DNA of 64,000 bases from the NCBI GenBank assembly GCA_963682025.1, contig OY821521.1, positions 115,391,891-115,455,890 of the forward strand, given 5' to 3'. Positions 45,007 through 57,211 of this stretch are shown here, in pieces. Every line of letters starts with the position of its first letter. Position 1 is the first letter of the stretch. This DNA is from Cordilura impudica (Eukaryota > Arthropoda > Insecta > Diptera > Scathophagidae). The position numbers and the translations under genes were made by a program. The notes beneath the pieces are model-generated. The model was not told the DNA's origin and did no database searches. It saw only the letters and a list, made by a program, of their open reading frames with translations.

Positions 45007-46918
45007 ATGGAAACCTCAAAGCAATTATTAGATGCTCTATCGAAGACAGGTGAATCTATTCAAGCAATAATACGAAACTTTAAAAAAGATTCTGCAGACA
45101 GAAAAACAACTGCAGGATACTATGAAGATCGTAGACGACGATTACAAGAGGCCTGGGATCAATTTGAAGCCCAGGACTCAAAATTACGCCAGTTCGACGA
45201 TGCTCAAAGCTTGATAAATGAGCATGCATACTTTACGGATGATTATTATTCCAAAATCAATGAATTAACAACCTCCTATATACAAATATTTACTACCGAG
45301 GCTAGCCGACTAAGCGCTTCATCCGAAACCAAACAAAGGCCATCTGTGATTGAAAATAATGGTGCCCAATCATTGGCTCTTCAGACCGCTCAACATGCGT
45401 CCGAAAATCATCAAAGCCTGATCCGGAAAACTAAAAATAGAATGACAGCATTGGAGCGGCTATTAAATGGATTAGCTTCTATCACAGATATTCAACCGCC
45501 CCAATATTATGAGCTTAGAATCAAGAATATCAACGATCTCTGGAACCAGATACAAATTTTATGCGATAATATTTACGAAGAAATTGAAGATCCATCAGGG
45601 GCTGGTTTTATTATGGATGACTTCTTCGCACTAAATGAAAAAGCTCAAAATCATTTGGGTAATCTGGCGGTGGCAATTACATCAATAAAAAACAACAATA
45701 TATCAAGAATATCAACGATCTCTGGAACCAGATACAAATTTTATGCGACAATATTTGCGAAGAAATTGAAGATCCATCAGGGGCTGCTTTTATTATGGAT
45801 GACTTCTTCGCACTAAATGAAAAAGCTCAAAATCATTTGGGTAATCTGGCGGTGGCAATTACATCAATAAAAAACAACAATATATCCAATAATACATCTT
45901 CATCAACGTCGATGATACAAAATCCATTACCTTTACCAAAAGTAATGATTACAAAATTTGATGGAGATTACCTAAAATGGAGTCAATTCAATTATCTATT
46001 TACAGAGATGGTAGATAAACAACACATCCCAGCAGTCCAGAAAATGTGGTATTTAAAGACTAACCTAACTGGAGAGGCAGAACATCTGATAAGCCAATTC
46101 ATATTAACGGAGCAATATTATAGTACTGCATGGAAAACGTTGCAAGAACGCTATAACAACAAAAGGCTCCTGGTAGCTAACTTAGTGGACAAAATAATTC
46201 ACCAACAGCCAGTAACGTCATCAGCACCATCACTTAAGGCTCTACATGATACCACCAAGGAATGCTTGCTTGCCTTAAATAACTTAGGAATTACTGGGAT
46301 GCGATACTAATACAGTTATTAATTAAAAAACTGGATAAGAATACCCATATCAGATATATGCAATCATTAGCAAACCCAAGAGATGTGCCAACTCTATCTG
46401 AATTTCTGTCATTTTTAGAATTTCAGTTCCAATCTATGGAGGCAATAACTCAAAAGGAAAAACCGACATATAAGGCGGTGTCAACAATAATAACATCCGC
46501 CGGAAACAATATTAACACATGCAAATTTTTCAATAATAGTGGTCATAAATTATACCACTGCAGCAAATTTCTGCAATTATCAGAAGCAGAACGGTTACGA
46601 TGGGTACAACGACAAAATCTATGTATCAATTGCTTCAGGAGTGACCACGCTTCGAAATCCTGCAATTTTAGTAGCTGCAGAAAATGTACAAAAAAGCACA
46701 ATACGTTGCTTCATTTAAATAAAAGGGATAATACACAAAAAGAAAAAATATCATCAAATTCGAGCTCAAAACAAAGCAAATACACCAGCAAAAATGACTA
46801 CATCAAACATTGTAGCAGTTACATCAGCAGCAGCAAACATCGGTGCGGGCCGCCAGGGCTATGTCTTTCTAGCAACAGCGAAGGTTATCATTACAGCTTC
46901 AAACGGTGCATCCAATGA
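45007..46918 (+). pseudogene. gag: gag of roo-like element, copy linked to pol
   Basis: Same protein and same breaks as 39787-41368 (182-bp duplication at 45521-45884, frame change near 46299). It continues through the CCHC-type region NLCINCFRSDHASKSC and CRKCTKKHNTLLH (about 46616-46715). The coiled, charged N-terminus and the GDYLKW domain are typical of BEL/Pao gag. Confidence 0.85.
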
Positions 46919-49900
46919 ATTTAGGGCAGTATTAGATTCAGGTTTGCAAGTGAATGTTGTATCTAAACGCCTTTGCCAAAAATTGGCAATTTCACCATTA
47001 GAAGCTTCTCTGTGCCTCGACGGTGTTGGAGAAACTCAGAAAAAAATCTAAATATCGCCTAAATATCGCTATGAAGTCCAGGGACCTCAAGTTCTCAGCA
47101 AACGTGGAAGCTTATGTATTCCCAAGTATAATTCCCGCACAACCAAGTCAACAGTTTTACATTTCAACTTGGGATATTCCCAACAACATTCACTTAGAAG
47201 ATCCGCATTTCTATCAGCAAGAAAAAATAGATTTGCTACTTGGAGCAGAGTTTTATTTCAAATTAACTAAAAATGGAACTATACATCTAGGTGATGATCT
47301 TCCAACACTCCAAAACACTGAACTCGGCTGGATTGTGGGAGGTGCAATGGGAAAAAATCCATCGCCTAAACCATTATATGTGCCCACATGTGCAATATTT
47401 GGAGACACTACATCATTGGAAGAAGCCATAGAACATCTTTGGAAATTTGACGAGATTGAAGCCAACAAAAGGGGCCTGTCACCATCAGAACAACAATGTG
47501 AATCACATTTCACCCAACATGTTCACACCAATACAGATGGCCGTTTCATTGCCAGTCTTCCATTTCGTGAGAACCCAACAGCCTTAGGGGACTCCCACGC
47601 GATGGCATACAACAGATTTTTGGGCCAAGAACGCCGACTTCTAAAAAACGAAGACCTTCGACTGCAATACATCAAATTCATGCGGGAGTATGAACACTTA
47701 GGACATATGGAAAAGGTCGATATCGATACCGTATTAGATCCAAAATACATAATTCCTCACCACTGAGTTTTGAAACCAGACAGCTCGACAACAAAACTTA
47801 GAGTAGTGTTCGACGCATCAGCAAAGACTTCATCAGGCTACTCACTCAACGATTTGATGTATACGGGTCCTACTGTCCAAAATGAATTATTTTCAGTTTT
47901 GCTGCGTTTCCGATTACCGAGATTTGTCTTCACTACTGATATCGAAAAAATGTATAGACAAATTTTACTTCAACCAACCGATCGGCACTACCAATTAATA
48001 ATTTGGAGAGAAAATCCATCAGCACCTGTCAATTACTATAGACTTAACACAGTTACATATGGGACACGGACAGCACCGTTCCTTGCCACAAGATGTCTAC
48101 AAAAAATCGCCGACGAAAATGCTATAAATTATCCATTTGGAGCTCAAATGTTAAAGGATAATTTCTACATGGATGATGGACTTGGAGGGTCAGACAGCCT
48201 TAACATTACAATTGAGATGCAAAGGGAGCTCATCACGATTCTGAAACGGCATGGTTTCAATTTGAAAAAATGGTGTGCAAATCACCCACAACTGCTAAAA
48301 AACATTCCACTCGGTGATCAGGAGGTGGATTTAGATTTCAACAGTGACAACACAAGCACGGTAAAAACTTTGGGATTATCATGGCTGCCTAAAACTGACC
48401 ATTTTGGCATCAAGGTGAAACTGAATCATCAACAGGCTGTCACAAAATGCACGGCAACGTCAGATCTCGCAAGGTTATTTGACCCCCTTGGACTATTAGC
48501 ACCTGTAGTTATCAAGGCAAAGATGTTTATTCAGCAGCTATGGCAATTCAAGCTAGACTGGGATGAGCCATTGCCTGCAGATCTTCACGCAACCTGGGCT
48601 AAATTCAGAAATGATTTAGACCGTCTAAACAATTTTAAAATTCCTCGACACGTTTTTAAAGGAGAACTACCGGTAAAAAGAGAGCTGCATATGTTTTCAG
48701 ACGCTTCAGAAAAGGCTTTTGGTGCAGTTGCTTACATCCGAGCAATTCTTAAGGATAAACGAGTAATTGTACAACTGCTTTGTGCCAAGATGCGGGTTGC
48801 TCCATTAAAACAACAGACATTACCGCGCCTAGAATTATGTGCTGCAGTTATGGCGGCCCAACTTACACACAGGATTAAAACAGATCTTCAAATCAAAAAT
48901 CAAACTGAAATTTTATGGACTGATTCACAAATAGTACTATCCTGGATAAACGCTCAATCCTCCATGTACCATACGTTCGTAGCTAATAGAATATCCGAAA
49001 TTCAATCATTGACGTTACCCGACCAGTGGCACCACATCCGATCAAGAGACAACCCTGCTGATATACTATCCAGAGGTTTACCGGCAGTTCAACTTGCTCA
49101 ATGTAATTTATGGTTGTATGGACCACTATTTCTACATGGACAAGAAGAGCTGTGGCCACCTAAATTCTCCCAACAACTCCAAATCCTCAGTGAACTCGAG
49201 AGAAAAGGGACAAGTGTAATCTCAACAGTTACCGAAACTGACGACAACTTTATTTATTGCAAAGAATATTGGGGTATATAATTAGATTCATCAAAAATTC
49301 AAAGATCAAAAAATATCAGCGCCCCTCACATCAATCGTTAACGCCTGCCGAACTAGATGGTTCATTGCACATAATTATAAAAACCATACAGGCTTCAGAA
49401 TTTTTGCAGGAAATCAATAATTGTCGGAAAAACAAAGAAATCGATAAAAAGAGCTCCATCATCAGTTTGTCCCCATTCCTCGACGAGACAAGCATCCTAC
49501 AAGTTGGCGGACGATTGGAGTCTTCATTACTATCATACGATGCAAAACATCCAATGGTGATTCCATACAATGATCCCATCATAAAGCTTTTATTCACAAT
49601 GATTCACGAAGAAAATAAACATTGTGGACCACAAGCACTACTAAATTTAATCAGACAGCGTTTTTGGCCAATAAGAGGAAAAATAACGGCACGATCAACA
49701 GTCCAAAAATGTATAAGGCGCACTAGAGCACAACCACAATTATGTAGGCAAATTATGGGCAACCTTCCGCAAGCAAGAGTTACTCCAGCCCGACCTTTTA
49801 CCAACGTTGGTGTAGATTATTGCGGACCATTTTGGATTCATTATAAGGTCAGAGGAAAAAGACCAACGAAGGCATATATAGCTGTTTTTTGTTGCTTTGC

Positions 49901-50800
49901 CACAAAGGCCACCCATCTTGAACTGGTCACTGATCTATCAACTGAAGCGTTTATCGGTGCCTTAAAACGATTTATCAGCCGTCGAGGGCGTTGTCAAAAC
50001 ATATATTCAGACAATGCTACCAATTTCATAGGAGCAAGAAACCAGTTAGCGGAATTAGCTGAAAGTATCTATTCCGAGAAGGGGCAGGAATCAATCATCT
50101 CAACTGCTAGCTCAAAAGGAATACATTTCCACTTTATCCCACCGCGTGCACCACACTTTGGGGGATTATGGGAATCAGCAGTGAAATCTGCAAAACATCT
50201 ATTGTTACGCAGTGTTTCGACGGCATTGTTAACTCAAGAAGAACTGGAAACAATCTTAGTGAAAATTGAGGCAATACTCAACTCTCGCCCACTAACGCCT
50301 ATGTTAAGTGATCCTAACAATCTTGAGGCTTTGACTCCTGGTCACTTTCTTATTGGTGGAGCGCTCGTATCACAAATAGATAGTAGTGCAACACCAATAA
50401 AAGCATCAGGACTCGCTCACTGGAAACTTGTGGCTCATCTCAAACAGGAATTTTGGAAAAGATGGTCCACCGAATATTTAAACCAATTGCAACAACGTCA
50501 TAAGTGGAATAAACAATTTCCCAACATCAAGATTGGCGATCTGGCAATAATAAAGGAAGATAACCTACCAGTCATGAAATGGCCCTTAGCGAGAGTTATC
50601 AAAACTCACTCTGGTACTGATAATATAATCAGAGTCGTGGAAGTCAAAACAGCAAATGGACTGCTCAAACGCCCAATACATCGGCTCGCTCTGTTACCCA
50701 TCGAACCAGACTCAGAAGAGCTCATCTTGTCCGATGACAACACTGCAGCCATCAACAACAGCATCTCAGATTCAACTGAGGAACCTAAGGCCAAAAGGAA
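46794..50800 (+). pseudogene. pol: pol of roo-like element: protease, RT, RNase H, integrase
   Basis: Protease has FLATAKV and AVLDSGLQVNVVS (about 46866-46960). RT has VFTTDIEKMYRQI and FYMDDGLGG (about 47930 and 48163). RNase H has MFSDASEKAFGAVAYI, LPRLELCAAVMA, WTDSQIVLSW and RSRDNPADILSRG. Integrase has VGVDYCGPF, IYSDNATNFIGA and PHFGGLWESAVKS, giving D, D and E. Breaks are a frameshift near 47030, TGA at 47764-47766 and a frameshift near 49265. Long open stretches (503 and about 590 codons) show it is young. Confidence 0.9.
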
Positions 50801-52241
50801 AAAGGGGCTATCAACTCATCTCAGCTTAGCACTACTTACGATACTTTTGCTGTTACCTATGGCACTTGGAAATCCAGTCAAAAACAAAAGATTTGGAACA
50901 AAATTAGGCATTCGTTTCCAAGAAATCGGGACAACAGCTATTTCAACCACTGAATGGAACCTTTTTTATATTACGACCTGGGGGCCTATTGGTCTGAAAC
51001 ATCAGCCTTGGTCAATGGCACGAAAACCCTACAGAATCTGTGCAGAATGATAAAACTAAACGAATCGTGTCCCAGCATTATTTACCATTTTAAACACATG
51101 GAAAACGATCTACAACTTGAGAATCAACTATTACGAAGTAAAAGAGGAGCATTTAATATAACTGGGAATGTTGCTCATTCATTGTTTGGCATATTGGATT
51201 CTGAATACGCTGATTATATGTCAGATACAATACAACAAGTTCAGGAGAATGAATCACATCCATTAAATTTACTGAAGAACCAAACATCGATTGTTGATTC
51301 AACAATCAATGTCATACAAAAAACTCAATTGGCAGCTAAGGCAAGATTTGAACAATTGGAACAAGAAGTTAAAAATTATTCAACAGCAATGCAGGACATC
51401 AACAATGTGTTAATCCAGATACATCTTACCCAACTATTCAATAATGGGGTCTTAGAATTAAACCTAATTTTAAATAACATACGAAAAATACAGTAATCTA
51501 ATCTGGACACTCTCATAGACATGCATCATGGGAAAATTAGCCCATTGTTACTGACTCCGCAACAGTTACAAGCTGAAGTTTATCAAATTAAACTCCATGC
51601 ACCAACTTCAGTGAATCTTCCTGGAGAAATCCAACACAAAATGGATACTCCTCAATAATCGAAATCAATGGATATATGCCACCTTATCATCTTCAAGAGC
51701 CGCGGCTGTATGCAATAAAGACATTACTCATTTCTCTTTACGGGGATCCGGGCAACTGACCGTGGATCCAGAATGCATGCTGAAGCATGAATTCGTCACC
51801 ATGAACGGAGGACAAACTGTCTCTATTACGATCAGATCATCATACACTAGTCTTGGTACAGTTTCAGCTTTATCACCACAAACAAACATTACAGATTCCA
51901 TAAGCCATAATCAGTCGAACTCGACAATCTTGGAGAGCATATACGCCAAAAATCTCAAAGAGCTATCAATTTTACAAAAATATTTGAAAGAACAAAACAT
52001 CATGGACCTTCCGAACACATTGAAGTCCCACCAGCAACACAATCACGCAATTGGATATCTGGCACTATCAATTAGTTTGCTAACAATATTGATAATACTG
52101 TCCAGATGTAAAAAGTGTACAACCAGGCGAAAACCACACACAATATCGTCTATAGAAAATAATGCAGAAAACACCGAACTTCAATCACATGAATTGGAAA
52201 CACCTACACCAATGCCAAGGAATTTCATCATAAGGGTCTAG
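50780..52241 (+). pseudogene. env: env of roo-like element, broken
   Basis: Follows integrase without a separate start, as in the single long frame of roo. A hydrophobic signal segment LALLTILLLLPMALG lies at about 50825-50870. A furin-type site RSKR followed by GAFNITGNVAHSLFG is at about 51134-51180, then a heptad-like region with VQENESHPLNLL. A membrane segment AIGYLALSISLLTILIIL lies near 52045-52100, followed by a basic Cys tail. Breaks are a frame change in a T-run near 50960, TAA at 51494-51496 and a further frame change before 51762. Confidence 0.8.
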
Positions 52242-52294
52242 GCAACATAAAATCACCACAACATTGTTGAACATCCGTTCAACGCGGGGGAGAA

Positions 52295-52743
52295 TGTTAA
52301 GATTTAATATATTTAAATTCAATTAATGTAGAATTCCCCTAATATATTACAATAGTTAGTGAATGCATTGAATGTTATATAGTTAATATTGTCTTTCTTT
52401 TTATTGGCCAATTTAACGTAAATTTTGTTTATTAATAGATCAAATTACATTTATACCTTCTATGCAGTCTGTTTTGTTATTGGCCAATATAGCATAAATT
52501 TTAATTCAATAACATTTAGTTAAGTCAGCATTTTTTGATGCATAATTTTTGTATAAATACCTCAAACAAAACTTCAATAAAGTCAGTAGTTAAAAGAATT
52601 TATTTTGTTTTAATTACTGAACACTGATCTTCAAGTTACAAGTGCTTGAAGACCAAACAATTTTTAAGATACAACCAAATTAGTACAGACCAAATTTAAG
52701 TGTTTGGTTTGACTTATACTAATAGTTTCAACACACATTAACA
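52295..52743 (+). repeat. 3' LTR of roo-like element
   Basis: 449 bp, preceded by the purine tract GGGGGAGAA (52286-52294) that would prime plus-strand synthesis, and followed by ACCAT. Confidence 0.9.
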
Positions 52744-52764
52744 ACCATGAATCTGTTTTGGTTG

Positions 52765-53132
52765 CTAGATTGATAAACCCATCCTTCTCTTTCGAAGGTT
52801 CAATTTATTTTGATACACCGGACACTCCCGGTTATTGGTGACATGATTCTCATCAAGTCCTAGATTTAGTCTTTTATTCTCTTTCATGCAATTAATACAT
52901 TTCATGATTATTTCAGAATTACAATCTTTACCTCTGTGGTTTCCATGGCATTTGTAGCATACAATTTCATTCTTACAGTCCGACGCTTTATTGTTATATC
53001 CTTGGCACTTGAAGCATTGCATAATGTCCGTACCATCAAAAACCCTACATCTGTCCCATCCTAAATTAAGCTCTTGACCTGTTATTATTTTCGGATACGA
53101 TTCATTGTCTATTTTCAATTTTGCATTAAATA
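52765..53132 (-). pseudogene. Non-LTR ORF1 knuckle region, 5'-truncated
   Basis: Contains IMQCFKCQGYNNKASDC, CYKCHGNHRGKDC and a third MKCINCMKENK with a later HVTNNRECPVYQ, that is several CCHC-type knuckles. The frame is open from the insertion boundary to its stop, with no start codon retained except an internal ATG near 53118. Confidence 0.7.
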
Positions 53133-53850
53133 CTGCCTATTATTATGTCTGACAACGGTACAAATTTTATTGGTGCAGAACGAGCTCTCCGTCTTGAATA
53201 TGATGTCTTCATCAAAGAGGCTTCCAGCAATATTATCGAAAAGTATACGACTTATGGTTTTCAATGGTGTTTCATTCCCCCAAATGCTCCCCACATGGGA
53301 GGGATATGGGAAGCGGTTGTAAAATCTTTTAAAATGCACTTTAGAAAAGTAGCCCACACCCAAAATTTTCATTTGAAGAGTTTTCTACTCTCTTAGCTCG
53401 AATAGAATCTGTTGTAAACTCTCGACCACTTTCACCTATGACTAATGATCCCTACGAACATCTCGCGTTAGCTCCAGGACACTTTTTGAGAGGAGCTCCT
53501 CTAATAGCAATACCCGAAACACCAGCAGAGGATATTAGTTTTAGGGATCGGTGTGAAAGATTAAAATCACTTCATCACCAATTTGCCCGCCGATGGAAAG
53601 ATGAATATCTTAAAGAGCTGCAACGGAGATATCAGTGACAAAATCAAGAAGAAAACATCAAAGTTGACCAAATAGTTGCCGTAAAGGACGACCTCTTACC
53701 TTCCAGTGAATGGCGTCTCGGTCAAATACAAAAAATTTATGAAGGCCAGGATGGCATGGTCTGTGTAGCCGCTATAAGAAAACAGTGTGGTACAATCACA
53801 AGAACAATATCTTAGCTTTGTATACTCCCCTCTGCAACGCCTACATCCCA
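53133..53850 (+). pseudogene. Integrase C-terminal part of BEL/Pao element A
   Basis: Resumes immediately at the target duplication with MSDNGTNFIGAERAL (second catalytic Asp), then FIPPNAPHMGGIWEAVVKS (catalytic Glu) and LALAPGHFLRGAPL, RRWKDEYLKELQRR, the standard end of a BEL/Pao integrase. A frameshift near 53395 and a TGA at 53636-53638 break it. Confidence 0.85.
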
Positions 53851-53954
53851 CTAAAACCCTTTCCTTTCTCTGTTTTTCTTTGTACACTAATACTTGTCAA
53901 ACCCAAATGTTTAAATTTGATCTGTCGTATACTAATCCTTATTTTCTCCCACAG

Positions 53955-54332
53955 GGCTCCAAGAAACCCAAGTGTTCACCAATGCCTTATATGTAGAAGG
54001 TACCAGTCCATTTGATTCTGCAAACAATTCTTAGCAATGAGTATCGAGGGTCGGCGGCGAACTGTTCGTCAACATGGCTACTGCCAAAATTTTGTAGCTA
54101 GGTCACATGAAACTGACGACTGCATCTCCCCACAGGTGTGCCAAAAATATGGGTGGGCTCACCTTACGCTACTTCATGTGAGAGCATCTAGAAGAATCAG
54201 TGGTTTTCATACCTCCAATCAAAATACAGCTCATCGTCGACGTAACTTCGAACAGTCGACACCTCAACAACAGCAACACAACCAAAATAATGCACAACTA
54301 GAGGAACGACAAAGATATACTTCTCAGCGTCG
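53955..54332 (+). pseudogene. Zinc-knuckle gag-like ORF, first segment
   Basis: A splice-acceptor-like CTCCCACAG ends at 53954, with TACTAAT upstream as a possible branch site. The frame encodes CLICRRYQSI, then TGA (54013-54015), FCKQFLAMSIEGRRRTVRQ, GYCQNFVARSHETDDC and CQKYGWAHLTLLH, a knuckle array in which some Cys and His are mutated. It is then Gln-rich up to the CGTCG target site, where the first RAG1-like transposon is inserted. It resembles gag-like zinc-knuckle ORFs common in fly genomes. Confidence 0.6.
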
Positions 54333-57211
54333 CACAGTGGCTGAAAATCATTTTTCATTGGCCAAAATTCTGTAACTTTTGAACCGATCAAAATATTTTA
54401 GTACTGTTTTTTTTAATAGATAGATAGATAGTTGATCTTGACTCAGTGTGAATTTCATTTAAATTGATTGAGTACTTTTTAAGGAATTCTAGGTCAAAGT
54501 TTAACTTTTGATTTTTTTTAACTTTTAGCGTGATATATGTTTTTTTTTATTTATTTTTATTTATTAGAAAGTGTCATATTTGGAGTTAAATAAATATTAT
54601 AAACATTTTTTGTAATAATGAAATTTTTTTAATGCTTACACTCAAAAAAATTTTTACACTCAAAAAAATTTTTACACGCAACAAAATAGTAAAATTCACT
54701 AGAAATTTAACTAGTATTACTAAAAAATTAAAAATGTTTGCTATCAAATTTGCAATTTGCTTACACTCAAGGAATATTATTATTACTACAGAAATCCAAA
54801 TCATAACTGATTTTTAGTATGTGTTCCATAAGTCGTATTCTTGCATGTAGTGGTGATAATCCAAATTCGAAGGCATCGGTATTATCGAATGATTTTGTCG
54901 GGACTTGGTTTAATTGGCTTGATATTGCTTGGCATATAATGCAGCTGGATGCAGCCTTCGTGTTAGTCAAAGCCTGACCTACTTTTCCATCTATCATTGT
55001 CAGCACTAATTGGTAGCTTACTTCAATTTGCTGCCCATCTAACTGTAATTGTAATGGCTGTAGTGTTGCTATTTGGGCCTTGATATCACTAACTTCTTTG
55101 TTAATGGCATCATGACTTTCTTTTTTGAATTCAAATTTGATTGGCCTGCAGTATTTCGTAGAAGATGGTGTCTCATTTTTCCAAATATCCATTGTTTGCG
55201 TTGTACTACTCGAAGGCTCCGAATCTTCCAAAATCTTTTTCAATCGCAATGGTACAAATGATACCATGAACATATCTGAGTCCGAAATATTTTCACATAC
55301 AACTTGTTTGTATTGTTTTTGTCCCGAAGAACCATCACATCCCCATTTACAAAATAGAATTAACTTTGTGTTTCCATATTTCTTTACTCAGTTCCTGTTA
55401 TTGATTGTAGCAAGCGTTTGGCTGTGTGATCAAGTAAAGATTGTAGTTGTACTTCTGCCGAAATTGGTGTGATTGTAATAGTGTCCTTTGATGGCAAACA
55501 GTCTATTTTAGCAGCTGTTATGTGATGATATGCTGGATACATATTTGAGCCTTTTTCAATCGCACGCAATCTGAGCTGAATATATTGGTGTTTTGTTAAT
55601 TTCAAATCCAGAAATAATGCTAATGCCTCCTCATTTGTGAACTGTTTTGCATCGCTCGGAGTTGGTATACTTTTAAGAATTCGCTTTGTTCTCACTGGAC
55701 TAGCATTACAAGTTTTTTCAATGATATCCACTTTTGTTAATTGGTTTTGTGCTCGTAATTGATGTAGAAAAGATTATTTTATATTTGTAGAACCAATTTC
55801 CTCGTTAAAATTTTTAAGTTTCCGCCTCTTAGATCTATCGCTGCAGTTGTCCAATGATTTGCGTGGTCTTCCAGCCTTATCTAGCTTTGCTGTTTCTCCA
55901 CCAACATTAAGTTGGCCTTCTAACCAGTTTGCACTTTTATTATAAAACTTTTGTTTACAGTAGTTAACTTCTTTCAATCGTTTTTTTAGTACTTTGACGA
56001 AATTAGATAATTGCTCTTGTATTTCGGTACTAGACGAATTTAAGTTTAATTTTATTTTAACGTAACTAAGAACATCTTCCTGGTTTTTGTTTCGAAAATA
56101 CTCTTCGGCCAGTTCTTTATAACTAAAGTTCTCCATATTTTTCTCAATATTTTTATTTGCGTCTGTTATCACTTTTTTATCACTTTTTATCACTTGCGAA
56201 TATACGTCCGTACACTTGAAGTATTAACTTATTATTGAGTAATCCCTTATAGAATCCGTCATTTTATACATTTTTAGGTACATGTTATTCACACATTGAT
56301 CTTTAATTTCATAGCAGGTAGTACTTAAATTGAACAAAACTGCACTTGTTATCCAGACTTCAATATCAGGTAAAACTAATTAGTTTCTCGCCAATATGGG
56401 GTGGTTTTTTATCTTTAGTGGTTTAGTGCCGCGATTATTGACAAACTTATAAAATTGTTTATGACTTTGGTTGACCCTTAAATTTGACAACAGGTAAATT
56501 AAGAAAGAGATCATTTGTTTACTGTAGAACCTATTGTGATCATTTTATGACTTATTTTTTTGCTGATCAAAACAAAGCCAATAAACCCTTTCGCAGGTAT
56601 TTTATTTAATTATTTTACTTTTACGTAGTCTAAAGTAAAAAAACAAAATTTTTTTTAGAGTAATTTTTTTAGAGTAATTTCATTAAAATGAAAAAAGTGT
56701 TCTACCGGGGGCTCGTGGGGGGTGCAAAAGTATATATAGGGTTAAACAGGATACATTCGCCTTTCTCCGGGTGGTATACGTTTCTTGTTCCCTTACTTCC
56801 TTTAGAAGTTCTATTCCACTAAAGTTTAAATTTGAGAAAAATATAGTGGTTTCATAAATATTTCATAACGCCCCTAATATCAAACGTTAGAACTGTGACT
56901 ACTTACAAAAACTAAATACTATAATCCTACTAACATTATAAAAAAGACCGCAGGCCAATATCGATGATAGCTTGCGAGTAGTAACCATTTATTTTTGATA
57001 AAAAACAAAAAAAAAAAACACCTTTTGCTGAATTAAAAAAAACAGTTGAGTTTGACAGCATGCCACGCCCACAATTATCAATAGTTTAACCTAATTTTTT
57101 GGCTACCTTAATCTGGATATATAAGCTACAAAAAGGAGTAAAAATTTTAAAAATCGATGACAAAAAAAAATTTGACTTTTGGCCAATGAAATCAAAATTT
57201 GAGCCACAGTG
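54333..57211 (-). mobile_element. RAG1-like (Transib superfamily) transposon, copy 2, both ends and target duplication
   Basis: The left end reads CACAGTGGCTGAAAATC. The right end, on the other strand, reads CACTGTGGCTCAAAT. The inverted ends also share TTTCATTGGCCAAAA about 23 bp in. A perfect 5-bp duplication CGTCG lies at 54328-54332 and 57212-57216. Length is 2879 bp. The gene is on the minus strand and its C-terminal half is deleted, so the copy is not autonomous. Heptamer-like ends and a GC-rich 5-bp duplication are the hallmark of Transib. Confidence 0.93.
54767..56193 (-). pseudogene. RAG1/Transib-like transposase, N-terminal two thirds, broken
   Basis: The start at 56193 begins MIKSDKKVITDANKNIE. 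A basic AGRPRKSL motif (about 55850-55875) resembles the GGRPR motif of the RAG1 nonamer-binding region. Next come LKLTKHQYIQLR, the first catalytic block WGCDGSSG (about 55330-55350, matching CDGMGD around RAG1 D600), RPIKFEF, LTMIDGKVGQAL (second Asp), CIICQA (zinc pair) and SPLHARIRLMEHIL. Coding resemblance ends at about 54790; the NDGN, HxxxxH and catalytic Glu blocks are absent. Breaks are in-frame TAA at 55774-55776 and a frameshift near 55385. Confidence 0.88.

Larger units (their letters stand above)
41372..46588. repeat. 5.2-kb tandem duplication, copy 2
   Basis: Matches copy 1 with only about four differences noticed (near 41891, 42636, 43277 and 43554). Beyond CAGAAGCA it continues into the intact continuation of gag, so this is the copy connected to pol. 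The minus-strand endonuclease fragments recur at 41580-42099 and 43321-43430. Confidence 0.93.
38211..52743 (+). mobile_element. Roo-like BEL/Pao element B with env, enlarged by tandem duplication
   Basis: LTRs at 38211-38659 and 52295-52743 (449 bp each) start TGTTAAGATT and end CACATTAACA. A 5-bp duplication ACCAT lies at 38206-38210 and 52744-52748. A third LTR (43431-43879) comes from the tandem duplication. Module order is leader, minisatellite, gag, protease, RT, RNase H, integrase, env. The near-continuous gag-pol-env frame resembles roo. Frameshifts, TGA 47764-47766 and TAA 51494-51496 break it. Confidence 0.9.
33442..53132 (-). mobile_element. CR1/L2-like non-LTR retrotransposon, 5'-truncated, hosting further insertions
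   Basis: Minus-strand order is ORF1 knuckle region (52765-53132), endonuclease (38101-38210 and 36361-36880), then RT (33696-35990) and an AAT-rich tail at 33442-33475. Flanks carry a 7-bp duplication CTGCCTA. It is interrupted by mariner A in the RT, mariner B in the endonuclease, and the roo-like element at 38211-52743. Clade is uncertain: the RT looks closer to CR1/L2-type elements than to Jockey or I. Confidence 0.75.
29601..53850 (+). mobile_element. BEL/Pao LTR retrotransposon A, split by a nested non-LTR element
   Basis: Coding modules at 29601-33441 run gag, zinc knuckles, protease, RT, RNase H and integrase start. Integrase continues at 53133-53850. The break is a 19.7-kb non-LTR insertion (33442-53132) flanked by CTGCCTA (33435-33441 and 53133-53139). 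The same codon phase is kept across the target site, which shows both parts are one element. LTRs were not identified. The copy is heavily mutated. Confidence 0.82.

Noticed and set aside
54333..57211. Full recombination signal with nonamer and 12/23 spacer at the RAG1-like element ends
   Set aside because: The heptamer is clear, but no ACAAAAACC-like nonamer at 12 or 23 bp was found at either end. Only the heptamer is claimed.
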